From Palaemon carinicauda (taxonomy: Eukaryota > Arthropoda > Malacostraca > Decapoda > Palaemonidae), in contig NC_090728.1 of assembly GCF_036898095.1 (NCBI RefSeq), positions 88,585,416 to 88,649,415 on the forward strand: a DNA stretch of 64,000 nt, read 5' to 3'. Shown piece after piece: positions 42,790 to 55,500 of this stretch. The translations under genes and the position numbers were made by a program. The notes under the pieces are model-generated. The model was not told the DNA's origin, made no database searches, and worked only from the letters and a program-made list of their open reading frames with translations. Position 1 is the stretch's first letter. Every line of letters begins with the position of its first letter.

Positions 42790-44985
42790 GATGAGAATCT
42801 TGTCAACATAATTGATAGGCGTAACCCTTCTTGTGTACTAAAGTGCCGAATGAAGGAAAAACCATGGTTCAATAATGATTGTAGACGTGCTTATTTGGAG
42901 GAGCAGGAAGCCTATCATCTTTGGAAGGGTAACAGATCAGATTAACCCTGGAATAATTATACTCAGCGTTGAGATTTTGCTCAGAAAGTTTATGCTTCAA
43001 CTGAAAAGAAATGAAATTTCACCATAAAAGAAACCCTTTCTGGTACAACCCAGGAGCATAAGTGGTGGACTACCCTTACATCTGCACTCTTTGGTGTAGA
43101 CGCAACAGTTCCTCCTTTACTTAAATCTGTCACTCACTGTCCAAAGGAAAAGGCAACCCTTTTGGCAGATATATTTGACAGCAAGCAGAATTATGAGAAA
43201 CTCGAACTTCCTCATTCCTGTTTTCCTGAAGCTAAACTTAGTAGTTTAGCTTTCCTATCTCGTGAAATTAAAGCTCTCTTGATGGACCTTGATGCTTATG
43301 GAGGTTTAGACCCTAATGGTATTTCTCCTTTGTTTTTTATAAAGACTGCAGATTTCTTAGCTCCAAAGTTATCTGTTAATTTGTGTAAGTTAGCAAGAAG
43401 AGGAGCTTTTAGCACTTGTTGGAGAATTGGTAATGTTACTCCACTATGTAAATGTGTTTGTGGTAGCTCAAGTCCAACTGATTACTGCCCAATTTCCATA
43501 ACTCCATATTATCTAAAGTTTTTGAATGTCTTTTGGCAAATCGTCTTAATAGGTTTGCTGAAGGTAATCATGTTCCCTAGTTTGCAATTTGGTTTTTGTA
43601 AAGGCCTTGGAGCATGTGATGCCCATCTTACAATCTCCAATGCTGTGCAGAAATCCCTTGATTGTAGTCAGGAAGTTTGTACGATTGCCCTTGATTTTAG
43701 CGCTGCCTGTGACCATATTAATCATGAGGCCCTTGTTTTCAAACTCAAACAGTTGAGGGTCGTTTCTTAGAATCATTATTGAATTTATAAGTAATAGATC
43801 AAAAAGAGTTGTTGTTGATGGGCACCAAAGTGAGTATAGGAATGTGATACCTGGTGTTCTTGGCCCATTACTTTTCTTACTTTATACACACAACATGTGG
43901 TTTGGCCTAGAAAACAAGCTTGTTGCATTTGCAGATGATGCTACTCTTTGCATCAATTCCATCTCCTGAATGTAGATCTGGGGTTGCTGAAATCCCTTAA
44001 TAGAGATCTAGCTAAAATTAGTGCATGGTGCAAATTATGGGGTATGAAGTTGAATCCTAACAAAACTCAAAGTATGATTGTAGTAGGTCAAGGACTGTGG
44101 CTCCTCAACATCTGGATCTCAGCATTGATTGTTTCTTTAACTTTGTATGACTTTTAAAATTTTAGGTGTGATTCTCAACAGCAAATTTACTTTTGAGAAA
44201 CATCAGGTCTGTGTCTTCTTCAATTGCACAAAAAATTGGCTTATTGAGAAAGTCTCTCAAGATTTTTGGTGATCAATCTAAAGTCTTTCAAAGTTTTTGG
44301 TGAACAATCTATTCTAAAGAAGTGTTTTAATTCTTTCATTTTACCTTGTTTCGAGTATTGGTTTCCTGTCTGGTCTTCAACTGCTGATTCTCATCTTAAT
44401 TTTTTGGACAAGAACTTACGGTCTATTAAATTTCTTATTCCTGATCTAGAAGTTAATCTCTGGCACTTTCGTTCAATTAGTTCATAATGCATGTTGCATA
44501 AGCTTTTTTATAATTCTGACTATCCTTTGCATTCAGATCTTCTTGGACAGTTCCATCCTGTTCTTAATACTAGGTATGCAGTTAATTCTAATAGTCAGGC
44601 CTTCTCCATCATGAGTCTCAATATTACCCAGTACTCCAGAAGTTTTATTCCAGCTGTGACCAGGTTGTGGAATGATCTCCCTAATAGGGTAGTTGAATCA
44701 GTAGAACTTCAGAAGTTCAAATTCGCAGTAAATGTTTTAATGTTGAACAGGCTTACATAAGTCCTTTTATAGTTTATGTATGAAATATTTGTTTTAATGT
44801 TAAGTTTTTTAAAATATTTTATTTTAATTGTTCATTACTACTTTATCATTTATTTATTTCCTTATTTCCTTTCCTCACTGGACTATTTTTTCCTGTTGGA
44901 GCCCTTGGGCTTATAGCATCTTGCTTTTCCAACTAGGGTTGTAGCTTAGCTAGTAGTAATAATAATAATAATAATAATAATAATA
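42790..44985 (+). mobile_element. Jockey-like LINE, 5'-truncated, degenerate
   Basis: It starts inside the linker before RT (KPWFNNDCRRAYLEEQEAYH, near 42859-42920). RT: 43162-43770 is open for 202 codons with DPNGISPLFFIKTADFLAPK, LQFGFCKGLGACDAHLTISN and the motif A region IALDFSAACDHINHEAL. Motif B is GVLGPLLFLLYTH (43850-43890) and motif C AFADDATL (43925-43948), each in other frames. 44266-44760 holds the C-terminal block (PCFEYWFPVWSSTADSHL, FIPAVTRLWNDLP). The 3' end runs through CTTTTCCAACTAGGGTTGTA to a (TAA)n tail at 44960-44985. Non-functional copy of a family common in decapod genomes. Confidence 0.85.
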
Positions 44986-45057
44986 TTGTTTATGGCCATC
45001 CTACTCAAGTGTATAGTGTCGTACTATGAATCTATTGTTGTGAAGAAGCTTTCCAAT

Positions 45058-45375
45058 TATTATTATTATTATTATTATTACTATTATTATTATCATTGCT
45101 AATACTACTATTAGCTAAGCTACAACCCTAGTTGGAAAAGCGGGATATTATAAGCACAGGGGCACCAATATGGAAAAATAGCCCAGTGGGGAAAGGAAAG
45201 GAGGAGATGAATAAACTACAAGAGAAGTAATGAACAATCAAAATAAAAGACTTTAAGAACAGGTATAACATTAAATTAGATCTTTCATATGTAAGCTAAT
45301 AAAAACAAGAGTAATAGAAATAAGATAGAATAGTGGGGCCGAGTGTCTCATGATCAAGAGAACTTTTAACCATAA
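45058..45375 (-). mobile_element. 3' tail of the LINE/SINE family, minus orientation
   Basis: A (TTA)n run followed by CTACAACCCTAGTTGGAAAA and the conserved 3' UTR down to about 45375. It lies head to tail against the + strand LINE tail at 44880-44985, so the two (TAA)n tails face each other about 75 bases apart. Confidence 0.8.
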
Positions 45376-45758
45376 TATATGCAATAATTGCTGGTATATG
45401 CCTTAAACTAGGTAATGGTAGCATTTTAGGTAACAAGGTCACATTCTTTCATAAATACTTGCCTTTTAGATTTAATTCGATCTGAATAAACTTTTCTGCA
45501 AGTTTAAAGCAAAGATCTTTCTTCAAAACTAAAGGCATATCTGACACTAAATGCTACTTGCAATAGATGCTTCATCAAATTATCAGATACCAGAAAATGA
45601 AGTAAGATTATTGGTAGCTGCGGTGCAAGCAGGGAACTACCTCATTAATTTTATTCATTTGAGTGTGCAAGGTGCTATTATTTTGTATGCATTTTTTTTT
45701 GCTCATACAACATTTCCAATTGAAGAAGACTGCTTATAGTTGTATCTTTACTTTTCAG
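45376..45758. other. Intronic sequence before the aPKC terminal exon
   Basis: AT-rich. The acceptor tract TGTATCTTTACTTTTCAG ends at 45758. Confidence 0.6.
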
Positions 45759-45846
45759 ACGTGCTATTGAAAACATTGACCAAAGTGAGTTTGAAGGATT
45801 TGAATATGTTAATCCTTTACTAATGAGCATGGAGGATTGTGTGTAG
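45759..45846 (+). CDS. aPKC: Atypical protein kinase C, terminal coding exon
   Basis: After acceptor CTTTTCAG, the first base completes the codon left by the exon at 23985. The exon then encodes [20 protein letters not shown] and LMSMEDCV followed by TAG (45844-45846). [16 protein letters not shown] is the hallmark C-terminus of PKC zeta/iota. The AGC-kinase hydrophobic motif (F-x-x-F-x-Y) has Glu in place of the phosphorylated Ser/Thr, which is specific to atypical PKCs. The last residues (EDCV) resemble the short C-terminal peptide of other aPKCs. Together with the upstream exon this fixes the gene and strand. Confidence 0.95.
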
Positions 45847-48800
45847 AGGAGGAAATTTCTGTGACTGCTGCCTGCAGTGTAGCATATCATAGTTTAGGTA
45901 TGTATTATATTATTTTTTTTTTCTCAGAAAAGAAATGTCGCAAGGTTCTTTTCAAGTACAAGAGAAGAAATATGTACAGTATCATGATGATAGGGAGTAA
46001 GTCTATATCACTGTATAGGGAGTAGTCAAGATCTGGAAATCACTGTATATAACTGATCTTTAAAGTACAGTATAGTACTGTAATTATAAATATATTTGTT
46101 AGTTTTACCTGTTAATTTTAGAAAATGGGAAAATTATAGCACAGTATTTTAATGATGGTTAAGTTTATAATTTCATATGCAGTACATCATTTATACTATG
46201 TTTTAATTTTTCAGTATTTTTGCCATCACATGGACTTCCACACTTTGATAGTAAAGAGCATCTTCCACTATCAGTCGATAAGAAGTCACTGTCTCCGGCA
46301 GTTTGACTAGCATTAGACACAGTCAGCTAAAAGATGCTAGTCAGTCTAGACTATCTGCCATTTGACCTTAGAGAAACTCCTTAGGTCAACATTGTAATTG
46401 TTAATAAGAGGTTTATTTTTGTGAAATATGTTTGTGACAGAAATGGATGGTTCTGTACAACAGTGTCAGTTATGGTCTGTTTCACTGCAATTTATATTGG
46501 ATATTAATGGACAGTAAACTGCAGTTATGTTGTTGCACTTGTGAGCTTGAACTTATATGTTGATCTTAATACTTATGTATAAAAAATATTTATAGGGTAT
46601 GTGCATTGACAGGGATTGGTAATTTGTTTAGCATTGACAAAGTTCAGTATTGTATTAGAGATCCTACAGAGTTGTCTGTGCTCCATCACAGATTGTATAT
46701 ATGTATACTGTCAGTTAGTTTTTTTTTAAAGGATACTCCAGGTAAAACTATATTTTAGCTACCTTGTACATTTCTCTTGATTGATAATATGTCAACTGTT
46801 CTTATCATTTTCTTTAAGCATTGTGTAAAAAGGAGGTAAATACAGTATATATACATTTCAAGAAAAAAATTAATCAAAATTGGTAAAAAAGAAATAGGAA
46901 AACTATTAATTCAATTTCATTCTCTCAGATGAGGATAGTTATCCTTTGATAGCTTTACAATTTAAGATTCCAACAGTTGAAATTTTGGAGAATAAATACT
47001 AGATATTTTTTAAAATACACATTTTGCATTACAAGATATTTTAGTCTTTACATGAAAGCAGCTAGTACTGTATTATAATATAATAATAATTTTGTACATA
47101 GTCTTATTTCAAGGACAGAAAAATGCACAGGAATGGCTTTTACATAATTTTGGTATTTTTATATGACATCAGTAATGAGTAAAAAGTTAATTAAATTTTG
47201 AACTGTTAACAACTATTTTGAATTTTAGTTATGTACTGCAATGTACTTTTATATTCTATGTTATGTGATTTTGTACAGGTAGTTGATTTCACAATGGCAA
47301 CTAATCAGAAAGTGCATTCCATTTACAGTATTTTGAGACACATTTGCTCCTGTGTGGGTGAAAGCATAAGGACAGTGTTAATTACCGTAGCATTATGTCC
47401 TTGTGTATGCTGTTTAGGTTATGTATAGGTTCAGTGTTTCTAAATTTGCTTGTCATCATCAATCCATAGAACAGCAAATGTTAATGCTTTTACAGTCAAA
47501 GGTGCTTTGTCACTAAAAATCAGGGGTTTAGTGTCAACGGGAGGATAAGCCAGGTCAAGTCTCATTTGTATTTCTAAGCCTTTTATAATTTATACTTTAT
47601 ATGTATAAGAATTTTACCGACTGATGAAAAATGAGTTTTTTATATTCATTGTATTATGAAGACTCCCTTACAAGTAAAATCTTTGCGATTCTTGAGGCTA
47701 CTGGTGTCAAGGTTGTAATTAATTTTTTGATTATCTAATTACCCTGTATACGTCGTTAATCTCTTTCTTGCCACATGTATTATATTAGTCATTCCCAAGT
47801 TTATAAAGTTAACTTACCTTGGCTTTTATAATGGTGCTACTGAAATGTTTTGTAACAAAAACTAACGCAGTAATTTTGTTGCATTGTGTTTGTTCATAAG
47901 TAATTTAATTTACTTATTTTAAATTACTCATTGAATAACATTTAATATCAAACCATTTTATTCAAGTGATTTGTCTCGGAAGTTGTTTATATACTGGGCT
48001 TGCATCATCAATATGAAAAAGTACAGTAGCTCATCATCTTTCATTATTTATTTTGGAGTCAAAATAGTTAATTCTACAAGTTTCTGTATGCTTCACAAAA
48101 AAAAAAAAAATTTTAATGTTAAAAGTTTTAGTTAATTTTGTAAATAGAAGAAGAATCCCAGGAACCCCTCCACATAAATATTGTTCCAGGCTTTTGTACT
48201 TAGGATTCACATTGATGTAAGAATGCTGATGGGATGGGCTAGAATAAACACTATTTTTTGATCATTGCTATATCAGTAAATAAGGTTTTGGGACCAAGAC
48301 TAATGATTTTTTTTTCTAAAGTACAGTATAACTATTTGCTGTTCGAATTCCATTGCACTCATATTTTAGGAGGGACCAGTTTATATTTTTTCCTATCCTC
48401 TTTCTACCAACAATTTTATCAGGCAGTCATTCTTCAGCATGGAAGGAAGTTTCCTACCTTTATAGCAAACCAAATATAGCCAATTGGTTAAGTTATATAG
48501 CATTCTAATTACATAATGGCATGTGGCAAGTTTTAGATTATATTAGAGCTCGAAAAATTTAGTCTTGGTAGCCTTGATTAAGCTACCATTAATGTCAAGA
48601 TTACCTTTATTTAATTAATCAGTGGTTAGCAATAATACTTAGACTTGCTATACAAAATTTTAAATGTGAAGGATTCTTTTCAAGCAGTAAAATTAAATAA
48701 TGCCCTTAAATATCATTCTCTTTCTTTACGAAGGGGCTATGAGAATGCTAGCTACTGTTGTTACTAGTTATGAATTGAGATTTTACTGGTGATAATTTGG

Positions 48801-49830
48801 AGTTGGAGAATCTATTTAAGTACATATTAAATTGTTTAAACTGATTAAATGAGCTTTCAGTAATTCCTCCTATTCAATTGTATTGTCAAGGTTAGAGAGT
48901 GTTTTGTTGTATAATAAATATATATCTGATGAGCAGATATTTCTTTTCACAAGTCATGTTAATGCCTTTCGAGTATCACATGACTTCCAGAACCTAGTAC
49001 TTTGTGCTTCAATGGCTTAAATATTTGTATATAAATGAATTTTCCAAAAACCTTGGCTGGATTAGATTGGATTTGCAATTTTAGGCCCCCTTTAGTTCTG
49101 ATTTAAACTATTTTCAAACTACATGGTTATTTATATATACTGTATTATATATATATATAATATATATTATTGAAGTTTGTTTATGGTTTCAATATGATGG
49201 AATGACGGCCATATGTATATGCAAAAATAATTAAGGAAATGCAGTTTGGAATAAGCTGTTGAAATCTTTAATGCAAGCTAGTCAACTTTTAGTTAAAGCA
49301 AAGAATGGTTGTATTATATCATATTCATTAACTGGGTCTTAATTTCTGTTACTTTGAAGTAAAGTCATTAGCATCAGAATTTGCTTATGGTTGATACATT
49401 TACAAGCCTGTGGTGGTCTATTTTGTCAGATGCTGTAATATTCTAGTGAGGCTTCAGTAATGTGTAAAATGTTATAATTATTTTAAAAATGTGTTCTACA
49501 TGCGAATTATCATCAAGCCCACATTAAAATTACTAATTAAAAGTTTGCAGTAAAATATAGTTTTGAAATTAATTAAAATGAGAGGATTTTCAGCATTTGC
49601 TCATGTACATCTAAATAGGGTGATAGTAAAGAATTTGCCCTTCAAAATTTCAATTTAATACAAACATTTCCTATAGTTTTCAGCTCATTTGGAATATTTA
49701 ATTTTTTTTTTTTTGCTTATTGGACAAATTATAAGCTACATATAAAATTGTTGGCAAACTTCACTATGTTGGTATAGCATAATCTCAAAGTACTGATAAG
49801 TCCTGTGTATACAAAAATTACTAATAAAGC
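45847..49830 (+). other. aPKC: aPKC probable 3' UTR
   Basis: AT-rich sequence with no long ORF and no recognised repeat except short TA and A/T runs, which fits a long 3' UTR. AATAAA signals that could end the transcript are at 46991-46996, 48913-48918 and 49823-49828. The true end cannot be chosen from sequence alone. Confidence 0.5.
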
Positions 49831-51431
49831 TATTCTTTATAAATGTTTATGTATCCATTAAAAAAAAAAGGCTAAGAAAACACAAGTTAGACAATTTTAG
49901 TTTATTTTTAGAGTGCCACCCATTGAGTATAACAAACAAATTTATGTTTCTGGAGTGTCACATCTGCGAGACTGACTGGGATGTGTTTTTAAGTGCTGCA
50001 GTTTGCATACCTGGCTTGTTGGTGGTGATAGCACCAGGCAGTGAGAGTGAATAGTGTGATGAAAAAATACGCAAGGCTCAAAGCCTAATGGGCATCTCAT
50101 GCCACAGACATCACATGTCCAACACGCAATCCTCTTCCACACTATTTAGTGGCAGACTCACCTCACATTATGCTGCCTGCCTGTCACTTTCATGATTACC
50201 TTGCAGAGGATACATGATGGGCGACTGACAGACAGTGTACACTGGCAGCTACAACACAATGCACGACGGGTCCAACAACCGCCATGATTACACGAGGGAC
50301 AATTCTACCAAAAATAATAAAATCCTAGACCAAGCTTTGCTTGATGAGTCACCTAAATAACCTTATGTATTTATTACAAACAAATGACGGGTAAGTTAGG
50401 GGGCAAGATGAACTTGGCACGGACCGCCAGGTCAGGGTGGTGTGGTGAAGTACAAAGAAGCTTTACACTCCTACATACACACGCACACACAGACGGTTGC
50501 ACGTGTACTAGCATAGTAGAGAATTATAAATAACACAGTGTAAGATTTAATCTTTACACAAGAATTAACTAGTTACATAGATGAACACAAATAAGCAGCC
50601 GAAGTTGGCGCCAAGACACGAGACCCTCATTGGTATAACTATAAATCTCTCAAGTGGCAACAATTTTTAAGGGCAGTCTGCCGAAGTTTTGTGGGTCTCT
50701 GGTCATGGCGCTAAGCTGGTGCTCCACCAACATGAGATGCTTGAAAGCACATCTGACTTGATTCAGCACTGCACAGCTGATGCGGGTATGATCATCATTA
50801 GGTTGATGCAGGCGTGCATGGTTATAAAGGTGGCAGCAGGATTTAAAGTGTACCAGGCTTTTTGGGGGACCTATCCTGGAAACACACTACCACTACTCAC
50901 AGGCGATTGACTTACTATAGTAAGCCATTTATATAATCTTTAAAATCTTTTATACTTAACCTTCCCAACAAAGCAGATTCGTTAACTTATGCATTTGTAC
51001 TTGCTTTACCTGGGCCCTAGGATATAACGGTTGTTCCCAGGGCCCCCAGAGCGTCTCAGTGCCAGGATGGTGCCACATAACCTCTGTACACCAAAAGGGG
51101 CAAATCACCCCACATGAGCACCATGTACGTTAGTGGCACTATCTGACACATGGCTGTGGCGTAGCACCAAGTAAGACCCGTGCAGTGAGTACGGGCTGAG
51201 ATCATGGCGCGGCCTCCACTCCACCAAGTGGCCCATGGCACACAATTGGTGGAGAGAGAGCCACCCGCAGCCATTGTTAGTGACTGCGGGTCCGCAGCAG
51301 CAGCCTAGGCCCAGGCGCACAGCAGCAGCATGAGCGGCAAGCAACCTGGGCGGCACATCAGCGCCACATTTGTACTGCAACCATCTCTGCGGTACTGGGG
51401 ACAGCACGAGCCAGTGCTCAGCAGCAGCGGC
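49831..51431 (-). other. Probable 3' UTR / downstream region of the minus-strand gene
   Basis: It follows the stop at 51432-51434 on the minus strand. 51050-51430 is notably GC-rich (CAG/GCA-rich) and could carry a 100-codon open stretch (51105-51407 minus) without a known domain. 49900-50310 is a second moderately GC-rich block containing Cys/His-dense translations that are probably fortuitous. No gene could be supported. Confidence 0.4.
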
Positions 51432-51608
51432 CTAACACGTGTCGGTAACGTCAATGGGCTCAGTCTTTATAGCAACATTGCTGTGCTCAGTTTTGAGAGG
51501 GGTTGTAAGAGTTATCACAGATAGGGGAGGGTGTGGACAAAGTTCACCTCTAGGTGCTCGTAAGTCGCCCTCCATCGCACAAATTTTTTCTCGCAACTGT
51601 TCTTGATC
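51432..51608 (-). CDS. Unrecognised minus-strand gene, terminal coding exon
   Basis: Minus-strand acceptor CCTTCCCTACACAG (51609 upward), then DQEQLREKICAMEGDLRAPR in phase 0, continuing to TEPIDVTDTC and a TAG stop (51432-51434). It contains IKTEP, which fits a SUMO-attachment consensus (hydrophobic-K-x-E). The beginning continues the coiled-coil character of the preceding exon. I do not recognise the family. Confidence 0.8.
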   Translation of the reverse strand, partial: DQEQLREKICAMEGDLRAPRGELCPHPPLSVITLTTPLKTEHSNVAIKTEPIDVTDTC

Positions 51609-51997
51609 CTGTGTAGGGAAGGGGTGAAATGTTAACAAATTTGTTGATATAACCTAAATTTTCTATCATTTTATTTTGTCAACATAAGTTTTACTACAAA
51701 TTAATTGTAAAAGGATTAGTACTTCTGTAAAATCCATCAATAGTTTTAGTTTTTTTTCTTTACATGCAAAACTTAAAAAAAAATACTGTGATCTTATAAA
51801 TTGACAGAACTCTTAAATTAAACTACTAGTATGTGTGATTAGGAAGAGTGAATAGCAAAATTAAGTTTGGCTAATGATTCTAAGTAAAACAAGATAAGTT
51901 TGGCTTCCCTTTCTAAATAAAAGAAGAAAAAAAAGGATATGAAGAGATATCATCCAATATAATTCAAAGTCTGTTCAAGTACGCCTTGTTTTCTTAC

Positions 51998-52218
51998 CTC
52001 ATGGTTATGCACTGCTGTCAAAGACCGATTTTGCATGGTAGTTACAGTTTGGTTATGATCTCGCATCTGCACATCTTTACGCAGCTTCAAGGCAGCTATC
52101 TGACGATCTTGTGCAGCCAATCGAGAAACCAAACCTGCGATCATTTTACCGACTCTCATAGCTGCTGCTCGGTCGCTCCATCCTCGTAAAAGTGCTTCTG
52201 CTTCTTCAATAGTTTCAT
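51998..52218 (-). CDS. Unrecognised minus-strand gene, coiled-coil exon
   Basis: Acceptor TTTATTTTCAG and donor GAG|GTAAGA. The first two bases complete the codon left by the exon at 62596 (A+AT gives Asn). It encodes ETIEEAEALLRGWSDRAAAM and RVGKMIAGLVSRLAAQDRQI, then ALKLRKDVQMRDHN, a charged helical segment with heptad-like spacing. The short 389-bp intron to the terminal exon is in phase 0. This kind of clean, uninterrupted exon with matched phases is strong evidence for a real gene. Confidence 0.85.
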
Positions 52219-52494
52219 CTGAAAATAAATGTGTGGGCTCATTAAAACTTTTGAATTTATACTTCTGAATTATTGTAAATTTTCTAATAAGCCTTACCTT
52301 CTTTTAAACTAAAGACAGTACATCGGCTTTCCTCTCCCAAGTAATAATAAAAGTACTATTGAAAAGTGAATATTCTAAACAAAGGAAATACTGAACTGAA
52401 AATTACATAAAAGTGAAATCTTTCTAATTCTTGCCTGTCATGGAACTAAATTACTAAAAATGTTCCATAAAAATACACCACCAGTATCATTAAA

Positions 52495-52552
52495 TCGGTT
52501 ATCACGAGGCCTTTTGTGTCAATAGGGGTAGGAGGAGGAGATGATGATGATT
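52495..52552 (+). mobile_element. RTE-like LINE 3' tail, copy 2
   Basis: TCACGAGGCCTTTTGTGTCA, AATAGGGGTAGGAGGAGGAG, then GATGATGATGAT. Matches the end of the RTE element at 22740-22795. Confidence 0.8.
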
Positions 52553-52561
52553 ATCTGAATT

Positions 52562-55500
52562 ACAAATCAAAAACTTTTAAAAGTAATTTGTATTTTTCTT
52601 AGCTATACAAACCTCAGTCTTTCAGTATAGTAAAAATCTAGATTCTGGTGAAAGCTAGAAAATCCCAATGAAGAATTATCAAGGTTATGGCAACTGTCAG
52701 TACCCACTGCTGATGCAGATCTCTCAGTGCACACACTTAAATTTTCATTTTGTCTGGGACTTGAGAGGTGGATGCAGTAGTTAGTGAAACCTGATGGACT
52801 TGGGTTTTTATGGCTAGGAAAACTACAAATTACTTTTAAAATTTGTAATTTGTTCCTACATGAATACAAACCCTCTTCCTTTAATAGGGGGATTCATCCT
52901 TAGGAGGGAATAAGTCCCGCTCACCGAACTGGCTGGCTAGCAACCCAGGATCACTATACTAAATCCAGGAAAGAAAGCAGAGCAAAAAATCCTGTGTCTC
53001 AGAAAGTTTTTATTTTTTTTTTTATTTTTTAATGCTTGTTCAAAGCTCTAGTCAAAGCTGATAATTATCAGGAAGAAGAGATGTACAGTAATCCTTTTAA
53101 TTTGAAAACGTGTCGCAAGGCTGAGCAATAGCTTTCAATCACCAAAACCCAAACAAGTTTCTCATCCATCAGGTACTGTACATAAAATTTGCAACTAGTG
53201 GACCAGAGACTACGAGTAGGGAAGTGTTCCTCCTACGACACAGAATACCCATTTTGCTTGGTAAACTGCTGTCAGACTTCTGTAGATATCCAGATTTCCT
53301 TTGCAGTTGGAGGTGAAAAGCCCCCTTTTTGAGAAGATGCTGAATAACCTCCAACTGAATTACTAGCCAGCTCCCTGTATTGAGCCATTTCTTCATCTGT
53401 AGCTGGCACACAAGGTCGTACACAGTTGGGATCTTCTTCAGAATTCCATTTATGACATCAAGGTGGTCCAGGTCCTGTTCCAAGTATGTCATTTTGATAA
53501 CAACAGTTCTGGAAATTGGGTGTTAAAATGGCTCAACAGATCGCCCGCCCTACATAGGAGGCAATGATGTTGAGGCTGTCCCACAAATGCTGGAATATAT
53601 CCTCTAGAGCTGCTGCTCGGTCTGACACTGGCAACCAAGACCTTCAGCTTGTTGTTTAGGCAAATACCAAATATGTCTATTGTCAGGAAACCCCAAAAAT
53701 TCAGGCGTTCCCTCGCCACTAGTGGATTCAAAGATTATTCTGATCCCGCAATCCGACAGTGGCAGACTGTCTGCGACAATGTTCCTTTTCCTAGAATAAA
53801 ACGGGCCAACAGATTTAGGTTTAGTGGGCATTGTAGGCGGCGGCCTGAAGGTGACATCTTTCCTGAAGGAGAAAGTTTTATTTGACTTCTCCCACTTCTC
53901 TACTACTGCCTCCACCTCTCCAGGTGGAAAAAGGTAGACTGTATTAGCGGAGTATTTCTCTAAGACTAATCCCTCGAGGCCATATGTCCGATGAACTTTT
54001 TGACAAGTCTCTCCATTTCAGTACCCAGTTGCTCCACTGATACACATTGGTGGACTAAAAACTAAATCGCATTCGCTTCCAAATGAATGAGATCATATTG
54101 TTTGCTTATCTTACGATCCGCAAAATCCCCAGATACCGCAAAATATGAGCGCGTTCCAAGCCAGTAGTCTATCCAAGAGGAAGACTACAAAGCTGACATT
54201 TTCGGTGCCTCCATGTTTATGGCCTCTTGCTGAAGTCTCTTTTTTTATTTATCGTAACTATGGTACCTTGAAGTGTTGCTTAAACCTGTTACTTGCTGAA
54301 AAAGGAATCGATGAAGGTCTACCTTCCAGAGAAAGTGTCTTTTGGAGCATCACCCAACTTATCAAGTTCCTTGATGAGGCCTTATACCCTCGGTCAAGCC
54401 AATTCCTCTTCAGGTTCATTGGAGGTAGACTCAAAGTCGACAGGTTCTGGGGAGCAAGTCTTGACGTCTTCATGGGAATCTCCAAGGGTTCTTCTGCCAT
54501 TAACACCTGTTTATTCTTCCGCCTAGACGCAACATCCATTTTTCCCCGACTGTCTTTTTTGGAAAAGGGAAAGGGGAAAGGAGAAAGATTATATACAGAA
54601 AGAGAGTGCATCATCTTGTCTGGGGACTGGATCCGGACAATTTTGATATCACTTATTCGGGCTTGGATGTTCTATCATTATGATAAAAGTCAAAAGGGGT
54701 GAGAGTGTACTGTCCCTAAACTTTGAACACATCAGAGCCACCTACCTTGTGTCTGTAGGTAGTGAATAAACCTCAGCGTTTTGCTGAGGGGAAAGACAAG
54801 CTCTGATGGCCGCTTAGGCTAAGATCGGGTAAAACCCTTAGAAAAGCAAATGGATGATTGTCCGACGGGGCCTGCACATTCATAGAGAATTTTCCTAGAC
54901 ATGACCTTGAGATGACTCCTCTTCCTAGTGGGTGCTGTTATGCTTGGGGGGAAGGGGTTAGGTAAAACTGATTATATATTAAAGGAGACGCGTACTTGTA
55001 TCGCATCGCTTGCAAACGAATGATACGTCCAAGATTCGTTCTCTTCTCCGCAAATAATTTTTTCTGGTTCATGCCCACTGTGTTGAAGAACTTCTACAGG
55101 TTACTGAAAAGTTACTGTTTAATGCTTTTGTTGGTGGCACACACTTTGGGCTTGCATGCTGCTGGAAGGCTCATTATCAAAGCTTGCGATACGACAGAGG
55201 CCCATAGGACTACATGGGCCCATTTTGATGATGGCTAGCCCCAAAAATTACTTACAGCACTTCCCTAAGCGAAAGGGGAAAACTCAACAGACTGTCTATA
55301 TCATAGGAGTCAACACTCAAGAGTGGTGAAGAGGTTGTTGGCACATCGGTCATCCGGAAATTTGAGAACTTCGGCCAGAGCAAGCTCAACACGAGCAGAG
55401 CTTCTTCTCAAAGGGAAGCTTCCCCGCTTCTCTAGGGGAAGCAGGGAGGTCTACCTCCTTGGGAATTTGCTTTATCGTTGTAAAGTCACTGCATTCTTAC

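Larger units (their letters stand above)
23986..45758 (+). other. aPKC: aPKC last intron (21.8 kb)
   Basis: Starts GTAAGT and ends CTTTTCAG. The phase left by the donor (two bases, GC) is completed by the first base after the acceptor (A), giving Ala. The intron contains a Tigger transposon, DIRS copies F, G and A, several LINE pieces and microsatellites. No other exon was recognised inside it. Confidence 0.88.

Noticed and set aside
49942..50310. Cys/His-dense minus-strand translations suggesting a zinc-finger exon
   Set aside because: The Cys spacing does not match a known finger, the frame is short and broken by stops, and it lies beyond the stop of the minus-strand gene.
51105..51407. 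100-codon minus ORF in the GC-rich block
   Set aside because: It follows the stop codon of the unknown gene and shows no domain; best explained as 3' UTR.
54145..54702. 185-codon + strand ORF as a possible gene
   Set aside because: No domain, no splice or promoter context; it overlaps minus-strand open frames of the DIRS-E block and has a composition typical of chance or shadow reading.
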